Shown here piece by piece: positions 52,292-64,000 of a DNA stretch of 64,000 bases; within the stretch, counting starts at the first letter, position 1; each line of letters starts with the position of its first letter. Both the position numbers and the translations under genes were made by a program. This DNA comes from Dendrophyllia cribrosa (lineage: Eukaryota > Cnidaria > Anthozoa > Scleractinia > Dendrophylliidae). The notes beneath the pieces are model-generated. The model was not told the DNA's origin, ran no database searches, and saw nothing but the letters and a program-made list of their open reading frames with translations. The stretch lies in contig JAJLRJ010000002.1 in assembly GCA_024195265.1 (NCBI GenBank), positions 14,488,254 to 14,552,253 on the forward strand, read 5' to 3'.

Positions 52292-52625
52292 TTGTCGTTC
52301 AGCTAAACACTTTGTATAATTTGAAGCTGTAAATTGCATGTAATTCTGTAGGAAATGTTTAAGTTAATTTTATAAAACAATACATGGACAAGAATAACTA
52401 TTGTCAAAACTAGAAGCTGTAAATTGCAGATCAGGTGGATGCAGAGGAACTTTTTTAACAAAAAGAAAATGAGTAAAGTGTGACACCAGTTTTCATGAGC
52501 AACACATTAGCATACCTAGTTGGAATTTTTTGCATGCTCATTCGCTGCAAACCATGTATGGCACTTCTTTTCTTAAGAAAGTGCCATGAAGTTCACAAGG
52601 AGAATTGTTATATGAGTCTTATATA

Positions 52626-53228
52626 GCTGGAGTTTTTCTCAATATGACGTCACTGCCGTTCATTAGTTGATTCATGGTGACATGATATCTAACAAACAAA
52701 CAAACTGTTTCCTGTGATCAGACCATGACAAAAGGTGGCATGGTTATGATGCCTTGTGTTGTTATTTAACAAATCACTTAATGACTGATCCCTCGGGAAA
52801 CAGTGAACACTTAATGACTGATCCCTCGGGAAACAGTGAACACTTAATGACTGATCCCTCGGGAAACAGTGAACACTTAAGGGGGGGAAACGGTGAATTT
52901 TGTTTCCCGAGAATCTCAATGTTTCCCTCGAGGGAAACAAAATTCACTGAAACAAAATTCACTGTTTCCCGAGGGATCAGTCATTAAGTGATTTGTTATA
53001 TCAACACAAAAACAAAACACAACACAGTTTGAAAAACGCGCCGAACACTCGAGGTAAACATCAATTGCATCATAATCATGCCACCTTTTGTCACGGTATG
53101 ATCACGTGCGCTAGCGGACAACAGTGAAAATGTTGCCCGCTTTCGCAAATGTTGCCCGCTCATGGACGTTTGGCGGGAAACAGTTTGTTTGTTAGACGTC
53201 ATGTGACCATGAATCAACCAACTCCAGC
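52626..53228. mobile_element. 603-bp foldback element with inner tandem repeats
   Basis: Inverted from GCTGGAGT to ACTCCAGC, with arms including GATTCATGGTGACATGA, CAAACAAACTGTTTCC and GACCATGACAAAAGGTGGCA. The left arm holds three 33-bp units (52775-52873, CACTTAATGACTGATCCCTC...) and the right arm the inverse motif once. Non-coding. Confidence 0.85.
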
Positions 53229-54000
53229 AATATAACAATGAATTTTGTTTGTCTCAGGAAACATCGAGATTCTCAGGAAACAAATTTCACTGTTTTCCTT
53301 GGGACCAGTCCGCATTAAGGGCCGGTCTAACTAAGACCGCGGTTTAAGACAATAATATTATTGACCTTCACATCTGTTTATAAGTGGGCCATTGATTTAA
53401 AGTAGATAAATGTTTTTCTGGTACTTCTGTGCTATTTGCCTACTTCACATTGCTTACAGTAAATAGAGTTTAAATATTAGGGTTGGCCAGATTAAAATTG
53501 GTTTAGACCACGGGTTTTTTTAACCTCTGTCTAAACATCGTTTAAATAACCGACCGTAAGTTTTTATTAATAAGATATTAAATAAATACCCCTCCTCATA
53601 CATTTTTAGCTTATTCAAGCTAAAATGTACATGTATGATAAAACTGATCATAATTAAATGGTTTCATTAATGTATTTGTCATCAAAATATGTAACCGTTC
53701 ATCACAGGAGAGTAAAATTAATCCATCAGTTTTACATTATATCGGTTTATTTGAACATTTTGATTTTTAATTTATTATCCAAATTTTTTTTTTCATGTTA
53801 CTAGTTCTGTTTTTTCTTTTTTAGTATAACATAATTATTTTTTATTTCATGTGGCAACAATATTATCAATATTATTATTGTTTTATTTTTTGGGAGTATC
53901 AATAAATTGCAATTTTCCCTAACAATGCATTAAAAACTGAAACTAACTAATACAATCTATCGTAATCAGAAACTTGTAATAGAATTTAGGCAACTACAGT
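53229..54000. other. AT-rich intergenic sequence, nothing assigned
   Basis: A GGGCCGGTCTAACTAAGACC word near 53320 may be an element end; no partner was found. Confidence 0.35.
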
Positions 54001-54005
54001 CTGTG

Positions 54006-54255
54006 CAGTGAGCCCTCCCTACGCCAACGCCCTTTACGGTAAGGCAGACACATCTTTAAACAAGGCAAACATCAGTAGCTGGCTGGTTTTGGCAAAATTT
54101 CACCTAAACTCTAAATAAGGGGGACACCTCTTAAGGCAGACATCAGTAGCTGGCTGGTTTGGCCAAATTTCACTTAAACTCTAAATAAGGGGGACACCTC
54201 TTAAGGCAGAACTGGTCCCAAGTACATGTCTGTCTGGTTTAGAGAGAGCTCACTG
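54006..54255. mobile_element. MITE-like repeat with internal 71-bp tandem duplication
   Basis: Inverted short ends TGCAGTGAGCCCTCCCT / AGAGAGAGCTCACTGCA. Inside, ACATCAGTAGCTGGCTGGTT and following bases repeat with a 71-base period (54069 and 54140). Confidence 0.6.
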
Positions 54256-54386
54256 CACTACCTTGGGCGCCAGAGGCTTTTCTCTTATGCGATCTTGATG
54301 TGCGTTGTGCGTTAACCAACCACTCCACAAAAGCGAATGAAAAACCTCTGCTGCCCATTAAACCTGTGTACAGAATGAATGGAAAA

Positions 54387-54444
54387 GGTACATGTATGTA
54401 CAGGGTACATGTATGTACAGGGTACATGTATGTACAGGGTACAT
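54387..54444. repeat. 18-bp tandem repeat, three units
   Basis: Three copies of GGTACATGTATGTACAG-type units. Confidence 0.95.
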
Positions 54445-55442
54445 GAGAAAAAGGAGAAAATAATAGAAACGTTTGAATGCAGAGGTCTACACAACGCGTA
54501 AATAAAATGCACTGGTTCGGTTTTGCCGGATCTCTATGTAGAGATGCTGGAGCCAGACGTCACCTGAAGTGTATAGGGACAAACTGAATGCAAGGCTGGC
54601 TCTACGACAATGGGCTGATTTGTTTAGCGGCCAATATCATGTTCGGCTAACAAAATTAGCCTTCCTCAGGGCCAGGGCTATACCGTGAAGGAAAATACAA
54701 TGAACGGCTCCTGAAATTTGAATTTAAAAGGGTTTTAGAATGAGAGTGATGAAGTATATACATAGAAATATCTACAAATTTTATTCAGAATTAGAAGATA
54801 TGTAGGTTGTCTGTACAAGAAGGGGGGTAAAAGAAAGCTAAGTTGATCACATTGATTTTTTTAATTTGCTCCATTTTTGATCACGACAATTAACCGAATA
54901 ATTTATTAGCAGAAGCAATCTAAAGTCTGCAGATTTCCTTGTCTAACATGAGGTGCACGGTCAAATGCTCCTTTGTACACTTTGTCCCCAGCAACTTGTA
55001 TTTCCAATTTTAATATCCTCAGTGAAATTGAGCATTTTCTTTTAAATAACCTATAGGTTCTTTTTTGTAAAAAACTGGGTTATTTTATTTATAAAGCTTT
55101 CCAGAAAAGAAAGCAAAGGTCTTGATTATACAACAACAACGAATTGATTATTATTGATATAACTTTTTCTCAAGCAAAAACACCAAGTGTGGTTTCAATA
55201 AACAAAACAATAGTGTGGTTTCAATAAATATAAGAATACCACCGCTTATAAATAAAAATATACCTACCTTCATTTTCGTTGTTGTTGTATTTCAGTGTTA
55301 GAGCAGCTCAATCCCTTTTACAATAAATTCAGCCCCTTAACTCTTTAGTTTAGGGAGATATGACCGCATTTCTTGTTGGTTACATGGACTCTAGTTTCCC
55401 GGCTAAATGCGCACTAAAATTACGTTATGGTGTGGTTGTTAT

Positions 55443-55591
55443 TATAGACACTTTTAATAAATACCACGATGCATCATTTTCCGCTAATGACGTCAAACAT
55501 ATTCTTTTGAATTCTCTTGCAATTCAAAAGAATATGTTTGACGTCATTAGCGGAAAATGATGCATCGTGGTAATTATTAAAAGGGTCTATA
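55443..55591. mobile_element. 149-bp palindromic foldback MITE (copy b)
   Basis: Almost perfect palindrome from TATAGACACTTTTAATAA to TTATTAAAAGGGTCTATA; same family as 28653-28797. Confidence 0.92.
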
Positions 55592-56690
55592 GCAGGGCTG
55601 AACGAGATAGTATAAGATTTCTTATAAGATACACTATTAATAGCGTTTATCATGCTTGATTAGCCAAGCGTTTTTTGTATTTTTGAAAAGAAATGTAAAT
55701 AAAGAATTTAAATAAGTTATCTTTTGTCTTTTTGCATACACAACTGGCTGTACTTCAAGCGGTGGTGTGATGCTATTTTCATTCCGTTTCCCAGGTCGTT
55801 AAACTCAACGAACTATTTATTATTCCTAGTCTATTCTCAAATATAGTCGTTTCCGTACCGTTTATCAGCCTTGCTTTTTTATCAAATCGTTCCCCAGTAA
55901 CTCATTTTTTTCTAACTCAAAACGAGGTCAGTTTGCCCTTCTTCATTCTAATAAACGCCCTCCCCCCCAAAAGCGGGAAAATTCAATAAATGCCCCTCTA
56001 ATCTGATAAAGGCCACCCACCCCGAAATCCTGCTTGAAAAGTATGAGCAATAGAAAAAAAACTGTACATTGCGGATGTAGTAAGTTGTGTCCAAATCAGA
56101 AGCCCCCCTCCCGCACCCCCCACTAAAAACACTAGGAAAATTTAGAATTTCGACTTTTTATTCTATTCAGGATGTCTGCCCATGCATTGTTGTTTCTAAC
56201 CAGACGGTTCAAATTATGGACACGCAGCAGTAGTAATTCCCTCAACTTGTGCAACTGTGGGTATCTTTCTGTTGTGTAAAGCCCATACTCCTTTCAGTTT
56301 CCTTGTCGGCCTCCTAGTTCCAGAAAAACCGTCCCGAAGGGCCGAACATTTCTGTTCTGAAACATTTTCGTTCCTTCTGCTCCGAGCTAAGTGCATGGCT
56401 AACCCACGGCCATACTTTTTTTATTTAGCTGCAATTTTTTTCATTTTCGTTGGTCGTACTTAAGAAATTTAGGTCTTCTTTACCACCGCGTGTGATTAGT
56501 TAGGAATACGGCAAGTGGATTTTCGAAAAAAAAATGTTGTCAGGGGTTTTAGTAACGGACATATTTTCAATCATTATGAGCTGTTCTGTGTCGCTAAATT
56601 TTACCGTTTGCGAAAAAAATGACTTCAAGGTACTGTATACGTAAGCAACACTTTGTTTTTAAAATAGCCAGTAATATATTAAGTAAATAG
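55592..56690. other. Intergenic, no gene recognised
   Basis: The short frame 56257-56463 has no recognisable domain. Confidence 0.35.
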
Positions 56691-56843
56691 GAAGCAACGG
56701 ACCGCGAACGAAAATGCCGCTGGTGCACGTAGGATCCAGCCGATCTAGTCAGCCAAAAATATACTTTTTTCTATTTTTAGCTGACTAGATCTCACCAGAT
56801 CCTACGAACACCGGCAGCATTTTCGTTCGCGGTCCTTTGCTTC
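56691..56843. mobile_element. 153-bp foldback MITE
   Basis: Arms GAAGCAACGGACCGCGAACG / CGTTCGCGGTCCTTTGCTTC plus inner GTAGGATCC and CTAGTCAGC inverses. Confidence 0.88.
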
Positions 56844-57398
56844 TTATTTATACTTGTTTTATTTTGGCACGGTAGATCTTTTCAGATCCGAAATGCTGCT
56901 CATTTTTTACATGGTATTGGCCATGTATTCGCCTAGGGATGGTTCTGTCTCCTTTATCGCGAAAACGACATGATATTTCAAATTCTTTGCCTATTACTCA
57001 TGGTCACCCGCTGTGACGTGGGCCAATTGGGGGCAAACTTTTGAATTCGACTGAGCTCATCTGTGGTCATCACCACGTGCGATTTGGTAGAGAATTGGCG
57101 TTCGCGCTAGTTTTTTTTATCTTTTTGCTGCTACACCGTGCTGACGAGACCCAACCAGGTGAAAACAGCTGTCCACGGTTGCATTTTGGCTTTCAGTTTG
57201 GGCCCTATCATGTCGTTGTCGCGTTAAATGCTTTACGTAGTATCAGCCTTGCTTTGTACTTTGATTCAGTAATATATTGAAGACTCGTAGTGAAGCTCTA
57301 AAGCAAAAGATATGAGTAAAAGCAAAACTAAGGAGATTCGAAAGGAGATCAGTGGCAGATGTTGGAGGAAAGAAGGTTGTCCTCATCGGGAAATCAAT

Positions 57399-57598
57399 AA
57401 TTAACCCCCGGGGGGAGGGGGGGGGGGGGGGGTACTCAACAAAGTTTTGTACGGGGATGCTCCGCCCCGAGTTCCAAACCCTTACCCTTTCATATACCGT
57501 TTTTGACAGAAAAGGTACCCCTTTCGGGCGGAGCATCCCCGTATAGCCCATTATAGGGAGTACCCCCCCCCCCCCCCCCCCCCCCTGGTAATTAACAT
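57399..57598. mobile_element. 200-bp foldback MITE with G/C-run ends
   Basis: AATTAACCCCCGGGGGGAGG at the left with a G-run, a C-run and TGGTAATTAAC at the right; inner arms GTACGGGGATGCTCCGCCC / GGGCGGAGCATCCCCGTAT. Confidence 0.85.
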
Positions 57599-57710
57599 GG
57601 AGAGGTTTTCGTCGTGTTATTATCAAAATTTCCCATCTTCCACTGTGTTAAATGCTAGCATAGCCGGCGATACTGTGAAAGCAATACTTTCTCGAGTTTT
57701 CATTTATAAA

Positions 57711-58826
57711 TTTTCCCTCTTCTGTTAGCAATAATTCCTTACTACTTATGTTCAAATGCCCGCCACCTTGGCTGCAAATATTCAGTGAAACAGTTTATTT
57801 GTTTTATGAAAATAAAGTTCAGTCTGCCCTTATTCATTTATTTCCAATTTTACGAGATTTATTATCGCCTCTACCCAATGCCGTTCAGGAAACTAACTCT
57901 TCTTTCTTTGCAGGTACAAGATTTTTTTACAGTATCCATGTCACTGTCTCTCTCTCCCTTGCCCTCCCCTTCACAAGTTTCGCGACCTTAGCAAAGACTA
58001 ATTCTAATGAGTCAGTGCTGGCGCCACCTTAATGTACGTTTAGTCTTTTGTTCAATCAAGGGGCTCTTAAACTAAATGGATGAAATTTTATCGTGTTCTT
58101 CATTTTCTGACAGTCTTTTTTAGCCTGTGTACTCTGACAGCCGCCCCTTCTTCGATTTTTCCTGAGAGGAGGGGACGGCTGTACACAGGTTACATCAGAT
58201 GTCGTTAAACTGCTGACAAAACGAAAGAAAAAAAGTAAAACTGAAGAAAATTGAAACACTGAATCGGGTCAATAAAATTATTTATTTTTTCGGTAGATGA
58301 TGAAAACAATTCATCTGAACCTTGAAAAAAATATATGAATTTTCCTTCTTCTGTTAGCAATATTTTTTTACTCTATGGAACTAATAATTTATATTCAAAT
58401 GCCCCCGCCACCTTTGCTGCAACTATCGCTAAAACAGTTTAATATTTGTTTTCCGAAAAAATGCCCTTCTGTTCTTATACATTTATATCCAATTTTACGG
58501 CGAGATGTGTGACCACCTTTACCTAATGGTTCAGGAAATTTTGCGATTTTGCGAGAGTTTTAGAATTGTAATGAGTGCTGGCGCCACATCTGATGTGCGT
58601 TTAGTCGTTTGGGGTGTACAGTCGCCCCTTCTTCAATTTTTCCTGAGAGGAGGGGCCGGATGAACACACAGGCAACGTGTTCTTAAACTACTGACAAAAG
58701 GAAAGAAAAAAAAAAAGAAAAACTGAAGAAAATTAAACGTAACGGAATCGGGTCAGTGAAATTATTTATTTTTTTCGGTAAATGATGAAAATAATTCATC
58801 TGAACCTTGAAAAAAATGCATACTTT
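57711..58826. repeat. Diverged tandem duplication, period about 629 bp
   Basis: TTTTCC(C/T)TCTTCTGTTAGCAAT starts at 57711 and 58340. Further paired segments include TGAGAGGAGGGG, GAATCGGGTCA and CATCTGAACCTTGAAAAAAAT. Non-coding, upstream of the leprecan-family gene. Confidence 0.75.
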
Positions 58827-59332
58827 ATTCACTACGATTTTCAGAGGTCGAGATGTAAATGATTAAAATCATGATAAAAAAAACACAAATAAAATAATTG
58901 ATTTGTTATAATTCATACGTTCCCTACACAGCATGTACTACATTCTTTCACTTTACAATTATTTTTTATACTTTATCCTTGTGTAAAAAGCCTTTTAACT
59001 TCATCACACTGCTTTGAAGTTTGCGAAAAATTCTATATATACATTTCATTTTCTGCTATTTGGAAAAAAAATCATTAGAAAACGTAAGTGCCCGCGCCTT
59101 GTTAATGCATCTGTGTCTCTTGTTCAACCCATGCACGCGGGATAAAATAAGTGGATGTTTATTCATTTTCTGGAAGTCTTTTACGTGATTATATTCATCA
59201 GTGACTATTCAGGTAGTTTCATGTTTTTCCAACCCAGAAAATAAATCAAAGCAGTATTTACTAAAAAATTTATGAATGAAACAGTGAACAAAGTGTCCTT
59301 CAAAAATAAAATACCGGCAATGCTGTAATCTG

Positions 59333-59350
59333 ATTGGTCAATTGACCAAT
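59333..59350. promoter_or_regulatory. Palindromic double CCAAT box
   Basis: ATTGGTCAATTGACCAAT is a perfect 18-bp palindrome carrying CCAAT on both strands, 81 bases before the chosen start codon at 59431. NF-Y-type factors bind CCAAT; use here is inferred. Confidence 0.45.
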
Positions 59351-59430
59351 ACGTGTCTGGTTACCCGCCAACTGTGCATTTCATTCGAAGACAGAGCAGC
59401 CTTCATCAGCTTTCATGTTTTTTTGCGAGT

Positions 59431-59862
59431 ATGGCCGCGTGGCTTATGGTCTGGTTCATATTTAGCGGATTTTCTTCGACATTTCTTCATGCAGATTTAT
59501 TGTATCGCGTAAAATCTGCGGCCTATGACGAGCTGTATGCGGATGGAAAACATGCATATAGCCTTGAGAAGTGGAACGAAGCTGTTGAGCTGTTCGAGAA
59601 AGCTATTGCTGACTACAACCACGAGAAAGAAGTAAAAATTCACTGCAGATCGCGATGCAGGGACAGATACAGAACTTCTTCGTCTCATAACTTGATCAGT
59701 GATCTAGAGCTAGACTACTATCGTTACACGATATATTCTCATAAGTGCTCACAACAGTGCAGAGAAAAATATCTTGGAAGAAGGACCAGGGTTTCTGCAG
59801 CAGTGAAGGAAGATTTTGAATCAAGAAATACATATGGATATCTACAGTTCGCTTACTTCAAG
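59431..59862 (+). CDS. Leprecan-family exon 1
   Basis: 144 codons, ending in phase 0 after YLQFAYFK. An in-frame ATG lies upstream at 59353, but the leader fits only the Met at 59431. Contains the first TPR and two CXXXC motifs. Confidence 0.87.
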
Positions 59863-61489
59863 GTGGGTACACTCTTTTTTTTTTCAAACAAAGTTAGATC
59901 TGTATTGTTTCAGATCCTTATTCTTTTGTTAAATCAAACTTAATAAATGAAACAAAAACCGAGCTAACGCGCCACTATACAGGAGCAACGTTGTTCTATA
60001 TAAAATGCAAGGCCACATTTGATGGTTTCCACGTTTTAATTTAGTGACTCGTTTGGCTCGGCAGTGGACATAAAGAAAGAGAAATAAATGTTTGATCTGT
60101 CTGTCTGGTTGCTGGTTTGGCTTGTGTATTTGGTGGCTCGGAAGTGACTAAAGAGAAAAAGAGCCAGCTGCACGCCTAAGGGTCCTCAGCTGCTATTAAC
60201 CAGTCCAAACGCCCCCAATAGCCCCAAGACAAAACGCCCCACCCCCACCCCTCCCCCCAACAAGTAAGACATTATGCCCCCAACAGATCACAGGGTGCAG
60301 AGTTGTCAAATTTGACTGTAATTTCTTCTGTAATTTTCCGGTGTGAATCGATTTTGTCCCGAGTAAAACGATAAATGTGACCAAACAAAGCATCAGGTGA
60401 TCATGTTACGAATCTAGCAACATTTTATCCTCAAGCTGAAATCTGACAGTGGTCGACTGTGGCAAAATGACTGGGTGACGATTTGGTGACTTGCTTGATG
60501 TGGACCGCAACATACTGGTGACGGAAACAGAAGGGGATTTACTGCATGCTGATAGGAAGTGAAACCAACTGCTAATATTTCAAACTCAAAAACATCTGAT
60601 TGCCCCGCGGTGCTCACAAGCATGGAAAACATTCTTGTGACAGTGAAGAAAATAAAAGTAGAAAACAAATTGTTGCTCTTCAGAAATTAGTAAGAAATTT
60701 CAGTGTACTGTTAGCGAGGGCTTTTCCCACCTTATATATGTAAAGCTTCCTTGATTTTGAGTTGTGTATAGAGACAGTGTTAAGAATTGAAAAATGATCT
60801 TCCGAACATGAAGTATGGCAAATTTCTAAACTTTTGTCATGTTAAAAAATGTGGGAATTATTAAGTGAAACACATTAGAGCATCTGATTGCCATGTTGAC
60901 ATCAATGGCAGTAGCTTGTGTCGGCAGGCCTTTCCTCGATCTGAACAAGAAAAAATTTTAAGGGGTCTTGAGGGACAGGGTGGGGAAGGAAGCTCTACAC
61001 AGACGACCAAAGGTTACTGGATTTGCCATTACATTTGCAGGCGGGCAGGACAATAGATGCTGCAAGAGCTGCCTACACATGCACTGAAATACAAGCACAG
61101 GATAAAACCATGGCTGACAATGTCAACATCTACAGAAAAATGCATGGAGTGGTAGAAGCTGGCATCTACTCTTTGGAGCCCACATTACACCAAGAGAGTT
61201 ACTTTAATGCCGCTAAGTTGTATGAAGAGGAGCAGTGGGATGAAGCTATTCAGGGATTCGAAGAAGCATTAAAGGAGTATTTCACTGCTTATGATAATTG
61301 TAAGATTATGTGTGAAGAGGAGCGTGAGCAGAACAAGATTTTAAGCAGGTCTGGTTTGTTCGGTGTTCATGTTGATGTTTTGCAGTGCCGCACCAGATGC
61401 CCAGATGAACTGAGAAAAGTAAAGGGCATTTATGTTAAGAACTATGTGGCAAGACATTTTAATTATCTTCAGATGGCTTACTATAAAGG
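59431..61489 (+). CDS. Leprecan/prolyl 3-hydroxylase or CRTAP family gene, 5' part
   Basis: Exons 59431-59862 and 61041-61489 (introns GTGGGT...TTTGCAG, then GTGAGT) encode 293 residues; the gene runs off the right edge. A signal peptide (MAAWLMVWFIFSGFSSTFLHA) precedes a TPR-like domain starting AYDELYADGKHAYSLEKWNE. Four CXXXC motifs, the family hallmark, are present: CRSRC, CSQQC, CKIMC and CRTRC. AARAAYTC and the ESYFNAAKLYEEEQWDEAIQ repeat also match. The family acts in the ER on collagen: P3H enzymes hydroxylate proline at C3, while CRTAP is a non-enzymatic partner. The dioxygenase domain would lie beyond the window, so the two cannot be told apart. Confidence 0.88.
59863..61040. other. 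Leprecan-family intron 1
   Basis: Intron between GTGGGT and TTTGCAG. Contains a C-rich stretch (60205-60262) and no other supported feature. Confidence 0.7.
61041..61489 (+). CDS. Leprecan-family exon 2
   Basis: 449 nt, phase 0 in and phase 1 out (AAA G / GTGAGT). Begins AGRTIDAARAAYTCTE and ends NYLQMAYYK, matching the second TPR block and the third and fourth CXXXC motifs of the family. Confidence 0.87.
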
Positions 61490-62044
61490 TGAGTCACATT
61501 TCTTTCAGTAATGGTATAATTTATGATATTTAGTCATTAATTTTATTTTAATTAACAATTCAGTGCACATTACTGCACATGGATGTCACATTAATTTTAA
61601 GTTTTGATTATAAAATAATGGTAGGTGAATTTTTTTTTTTGGATGATTGATAAAAGTATCATCAACATCCCGCTGATGAAGGACTTTACTCAAAACATTT
61701 GGATTATAACAACAAGAAAAACAATGTAATGCTAATTTACAAAAAAAATTATATTCATATTTTTCTCAATCATCTAGAAATTTTACAAAAGGTGTCGCAC
61801 ATCAAAAATCAGACCGATTTATCTTGCTTATTCTTTGTATTCTATGTAAATGATTCTTTTATACTTTTGGCTGCAGCTTACAGAAGGTTTCCACAGTAAT
61901 AAATAAAATTTTTAAGAAGTAGGAGCAAATGCCATACACATTGTTAGCAGGTGTACCTCATGTAAAAGGGTTTAATATACTTACATCCTAAACAGAGTGC
62001 TTTAATGTCAAAATTCACTTGATATCTTCCTCTTAGTATTCTAT

Positions 62045-63072
62045 TAGCCTGCGAATACAGCCGCCTCTCATCGCTCCCGGCCGCTAGGGGCGTTCGCGCG
62101 AGAGAGCGTCTGCGATTTACTTTGAGAAATTCCATACTGATGACGTAAATCACCCGTCGCTAATCTCGTATAATTATAATAATGTGCATGCGGTGAAACC
62201 AAATGAAATGAAAGGTGTTGACAGGCCCATCACAAATCCAACTAGCGCCTGGCGTGTTTGTTGTGACCTTTGTTCACTGGGTTTTGAATGTAGTTTGATT
62301 TTTACAGTTTAGCCCTGATCAGTATGTCTTTTAAAGATCTACCCCTTTTGTATGAAACAAAGGGAGGTTCTTTATAGATCCGTCTGAGCAAAGATTGTGA
62401 TTCATTTGTCCATGAGGATGTAGGCACACAGGGTTGTATTGTGTTACAAAGGATAATGTTTCCTTGTGCGCAGTGGTTTATTATTTCTGTTTCCATCTTT
62501 GCTGTGAAAATATTGGCGAAAGAAACTGCCATTTTCGACCCCGGCCATTGCGGTGCCATGAGTCTAAAGGTAGTCTTTCCGCTAAAAGCAGACTGATGAT
62601 AATAATTACAGGATTCTTCTTCCCATGTATCGCCAATAAATGTTCATTCATCCAGATGTGCACGAGTGGCGCCGTTTGAAATATCAGTGACTTGCCATAT
62701 CCGGTCGGTAAATTGACAAAAGTAGAAAAACCTCTTCACTGCAGATAAAACTATAAAAGCCTGAAACTGACTTGCTTGTAACGTCAAAACATTAAACATA
62801 CACACTGTAGGACAAATAGATTGAACGCAGAGTTGTACAGTTTCTAACGACAGACAAGATTAATCCTCGCAACTGGCGATTGAGTTACAACACTGCATAA
62901 TTTAAAGCATAATTTTGTAAAATTATCAAGTTGGCCAATCAGCGCTCCTGTCTTGATGCGGGACAGATTTTCATCATCAGTGTGGAATTTCTCAAAGTAA
63001 ATCGCAGATGCTCTCTCGCGCGAACGCCTCTTGCGGCTGGAAGCGATGAGAGGCGGCTGTATTTGCAGGCTA
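62045..63072. mobile_element. 1.03-kb long-TIR, MULE-like non-autonomous element
   Basis: TIRs of about 100 bp (TAGCCTGCGAATACAGCCGC at the left, inverse at the right) with flanks GTATTCTAT (62036-62044) and GTATTCTAC (63073-63081), a possible 9-bp target duplication with one change. Long TIRs plus 9 bp suggest Mutator-like mobilisation. Inside, on the minus strand (62559-62302), is a frame ending LLRRIYKEPPFVSYKRGRSL, KDILIRAKL, related to the scrap at 19780-19891. Confidence 0.72.
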
Positions 63073-63534
63073 GTATTCTACTAGAAATACGTGTCTCGCA
63101 GAACCTCGCGAAGCTCGGAGGAGGGCCGGGTGCACCGCAAGTCGAAACTCTCGATTTGCGTATGAGGCGTTTCGCCATTCTACTTCGTCTTCTTTGCAAC
63201 CAAAAACGTTGATAAAAGGTCCTTTCGATGGTTCGCGTACCGTTTACCGTCCGCCATCTTTGTTTACCATGCTCCTATATAGGCTTACATGAAGTAGTAC
63301 CACATTGTTGCCAGGCAACTGCAGGACACCATCAAGTATATATATAAATATATTTTTCGCTCTAATTCGCGCGGCTTAGCTCCCGAGGCACGGCAAATTT
63401 ATTAACTTGCTACGCTCGGGCCTTCGGCCATCGCTTCGCGATGAATAAGCATTTTGTGTATGACAAAGGTACTTACAGGACGGTGTAGTTTTGATTTGGG
63501 GAACTTTTGATCAAAATTGCCATAACATACATTT

Positions 63535-63755
63535 AGCTCCTTTAACTCCCAGGAGTGCCAAACATCAAAATTCAAGAAAAATCCCAAATTTAATTTTGTA
63601 AAATATTGAAAAACAAATGGTACCGTACAAAAGTGCTGCCAAAGAGGTTTCATTTGAATGGTCACACCATAGGCCTAGGGTTTCATTCACAGACTCAAAA
63701 GTTAGAACTACATTACATTTCTTCATAGTTGACTCTGGGAGTGAAAGGGTTAAAA
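63535..63755. repeat. Dispersed MITE-like repeat, copy c
   Basis: Third member of the family at 10952 and 42291, located in intron 2 of the leprecan-family gene. It spans the TTAACTCCCAGGAGTG start and the GGGAGTGAAAGGGTTAA end. Confidence 0.7.
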
Positions 63756-64000
63756 GGTTAAGTCTCTTTTGTTTATTTGTTTGTTTGTTAATTTTTTCCT
63801 TTCTAGGTTCCTTTAAAACTTAGAATAATGATCACCCCCATATATGACACTTTAGTTTAAATTTGTGGTTTTTTTTTAGATTGTTTGTATGGTGTTTTTT
63901 TTTTACAGAAATCATTACTCTTCTACTGTACTGATTGGTATTTATAATTACTTCTGTTTATATTAATATTAGTGAATAAGTTATGGGAAGCTGCCGGTTC

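Noticed and set aside
54239..54512. Short minus-strand frames with YMYPVHTC repeats
   Set aside because: By-product of the 18-bp GTACATGTA tandem repeat.
56257..57280. Short plus-strand open frames with hydrophobic stretches
   Set aside because: No splice context, homologue or codon pattern; chance frames between elements.

Overview
The window looks like genomic DNA from an anthozoan cnidarian, most likely a stony coral. I infer this from intron-rich genes with GT/AG sites, ephrin and leprecan-family genes, abundant ACATGTA-type words, many small inverted-repeat transposons, and Merlin, hAT, Harbinger and Ty3/gypsy relics. No species can be named from the sequence alone.

The core is a tandem duplication of an ephrin-B-like gene on the plus strand. 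Copy 1 has recognisable exons 2-6 at 4272-21130. Its signal-peptide exon is not in the window. The duplicated block begins next to a decayed Ty3/gypsy pol fragment (1-2617) and a probable LTR (2778 to about 3097). Copy 2 is complete in six exons (35793-52291), with predicted 425 residues: signal peptide, ephrin receptor-binding domain, Thr/Pro stalk, one membrane helix and a cytoplasmic tail with tyrosines. The binding-domain exons are nearly identical between copies. The stalk, membrane and tail exons have diverged. Copy 1 carries a 13-unit PTTA minisatellite in its stalk and a frameshift that removes the end of its tail.

Most other sequence is transposon debris. The two paralogous introns act as each other's empty sites, which allows precise insertion calls: a 656-bp TTAA-flanked element twice in opposite orientation around copy 1 exon 4; a 1.1-kb hAT-like element, a 200-bp TTAA element and two Harbinger-like elements in copy 2; and an intact Merlin transposon nested in an older long-TIR element in copy 2 intron 3. 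Between the two genes (21.2-35.5 kb) lies a degraded OTU-protease open frame with Lys/Arg-rich repeats, flanked by CCTGTGAAAAA-type repeats, and several MITEs.

At the right end, on the plus strand, are the first two exons of a leprecan/prolyl 3-hydroxylase/CRTAP family gene (59431-61489), which continues beyond the window. The ephrins would act in cell-contact signalling through Eph receptors. The leprecan-family protein would act on collagen in the endoplasmic reticulum. They are neighbours, with no evident shared pathway.
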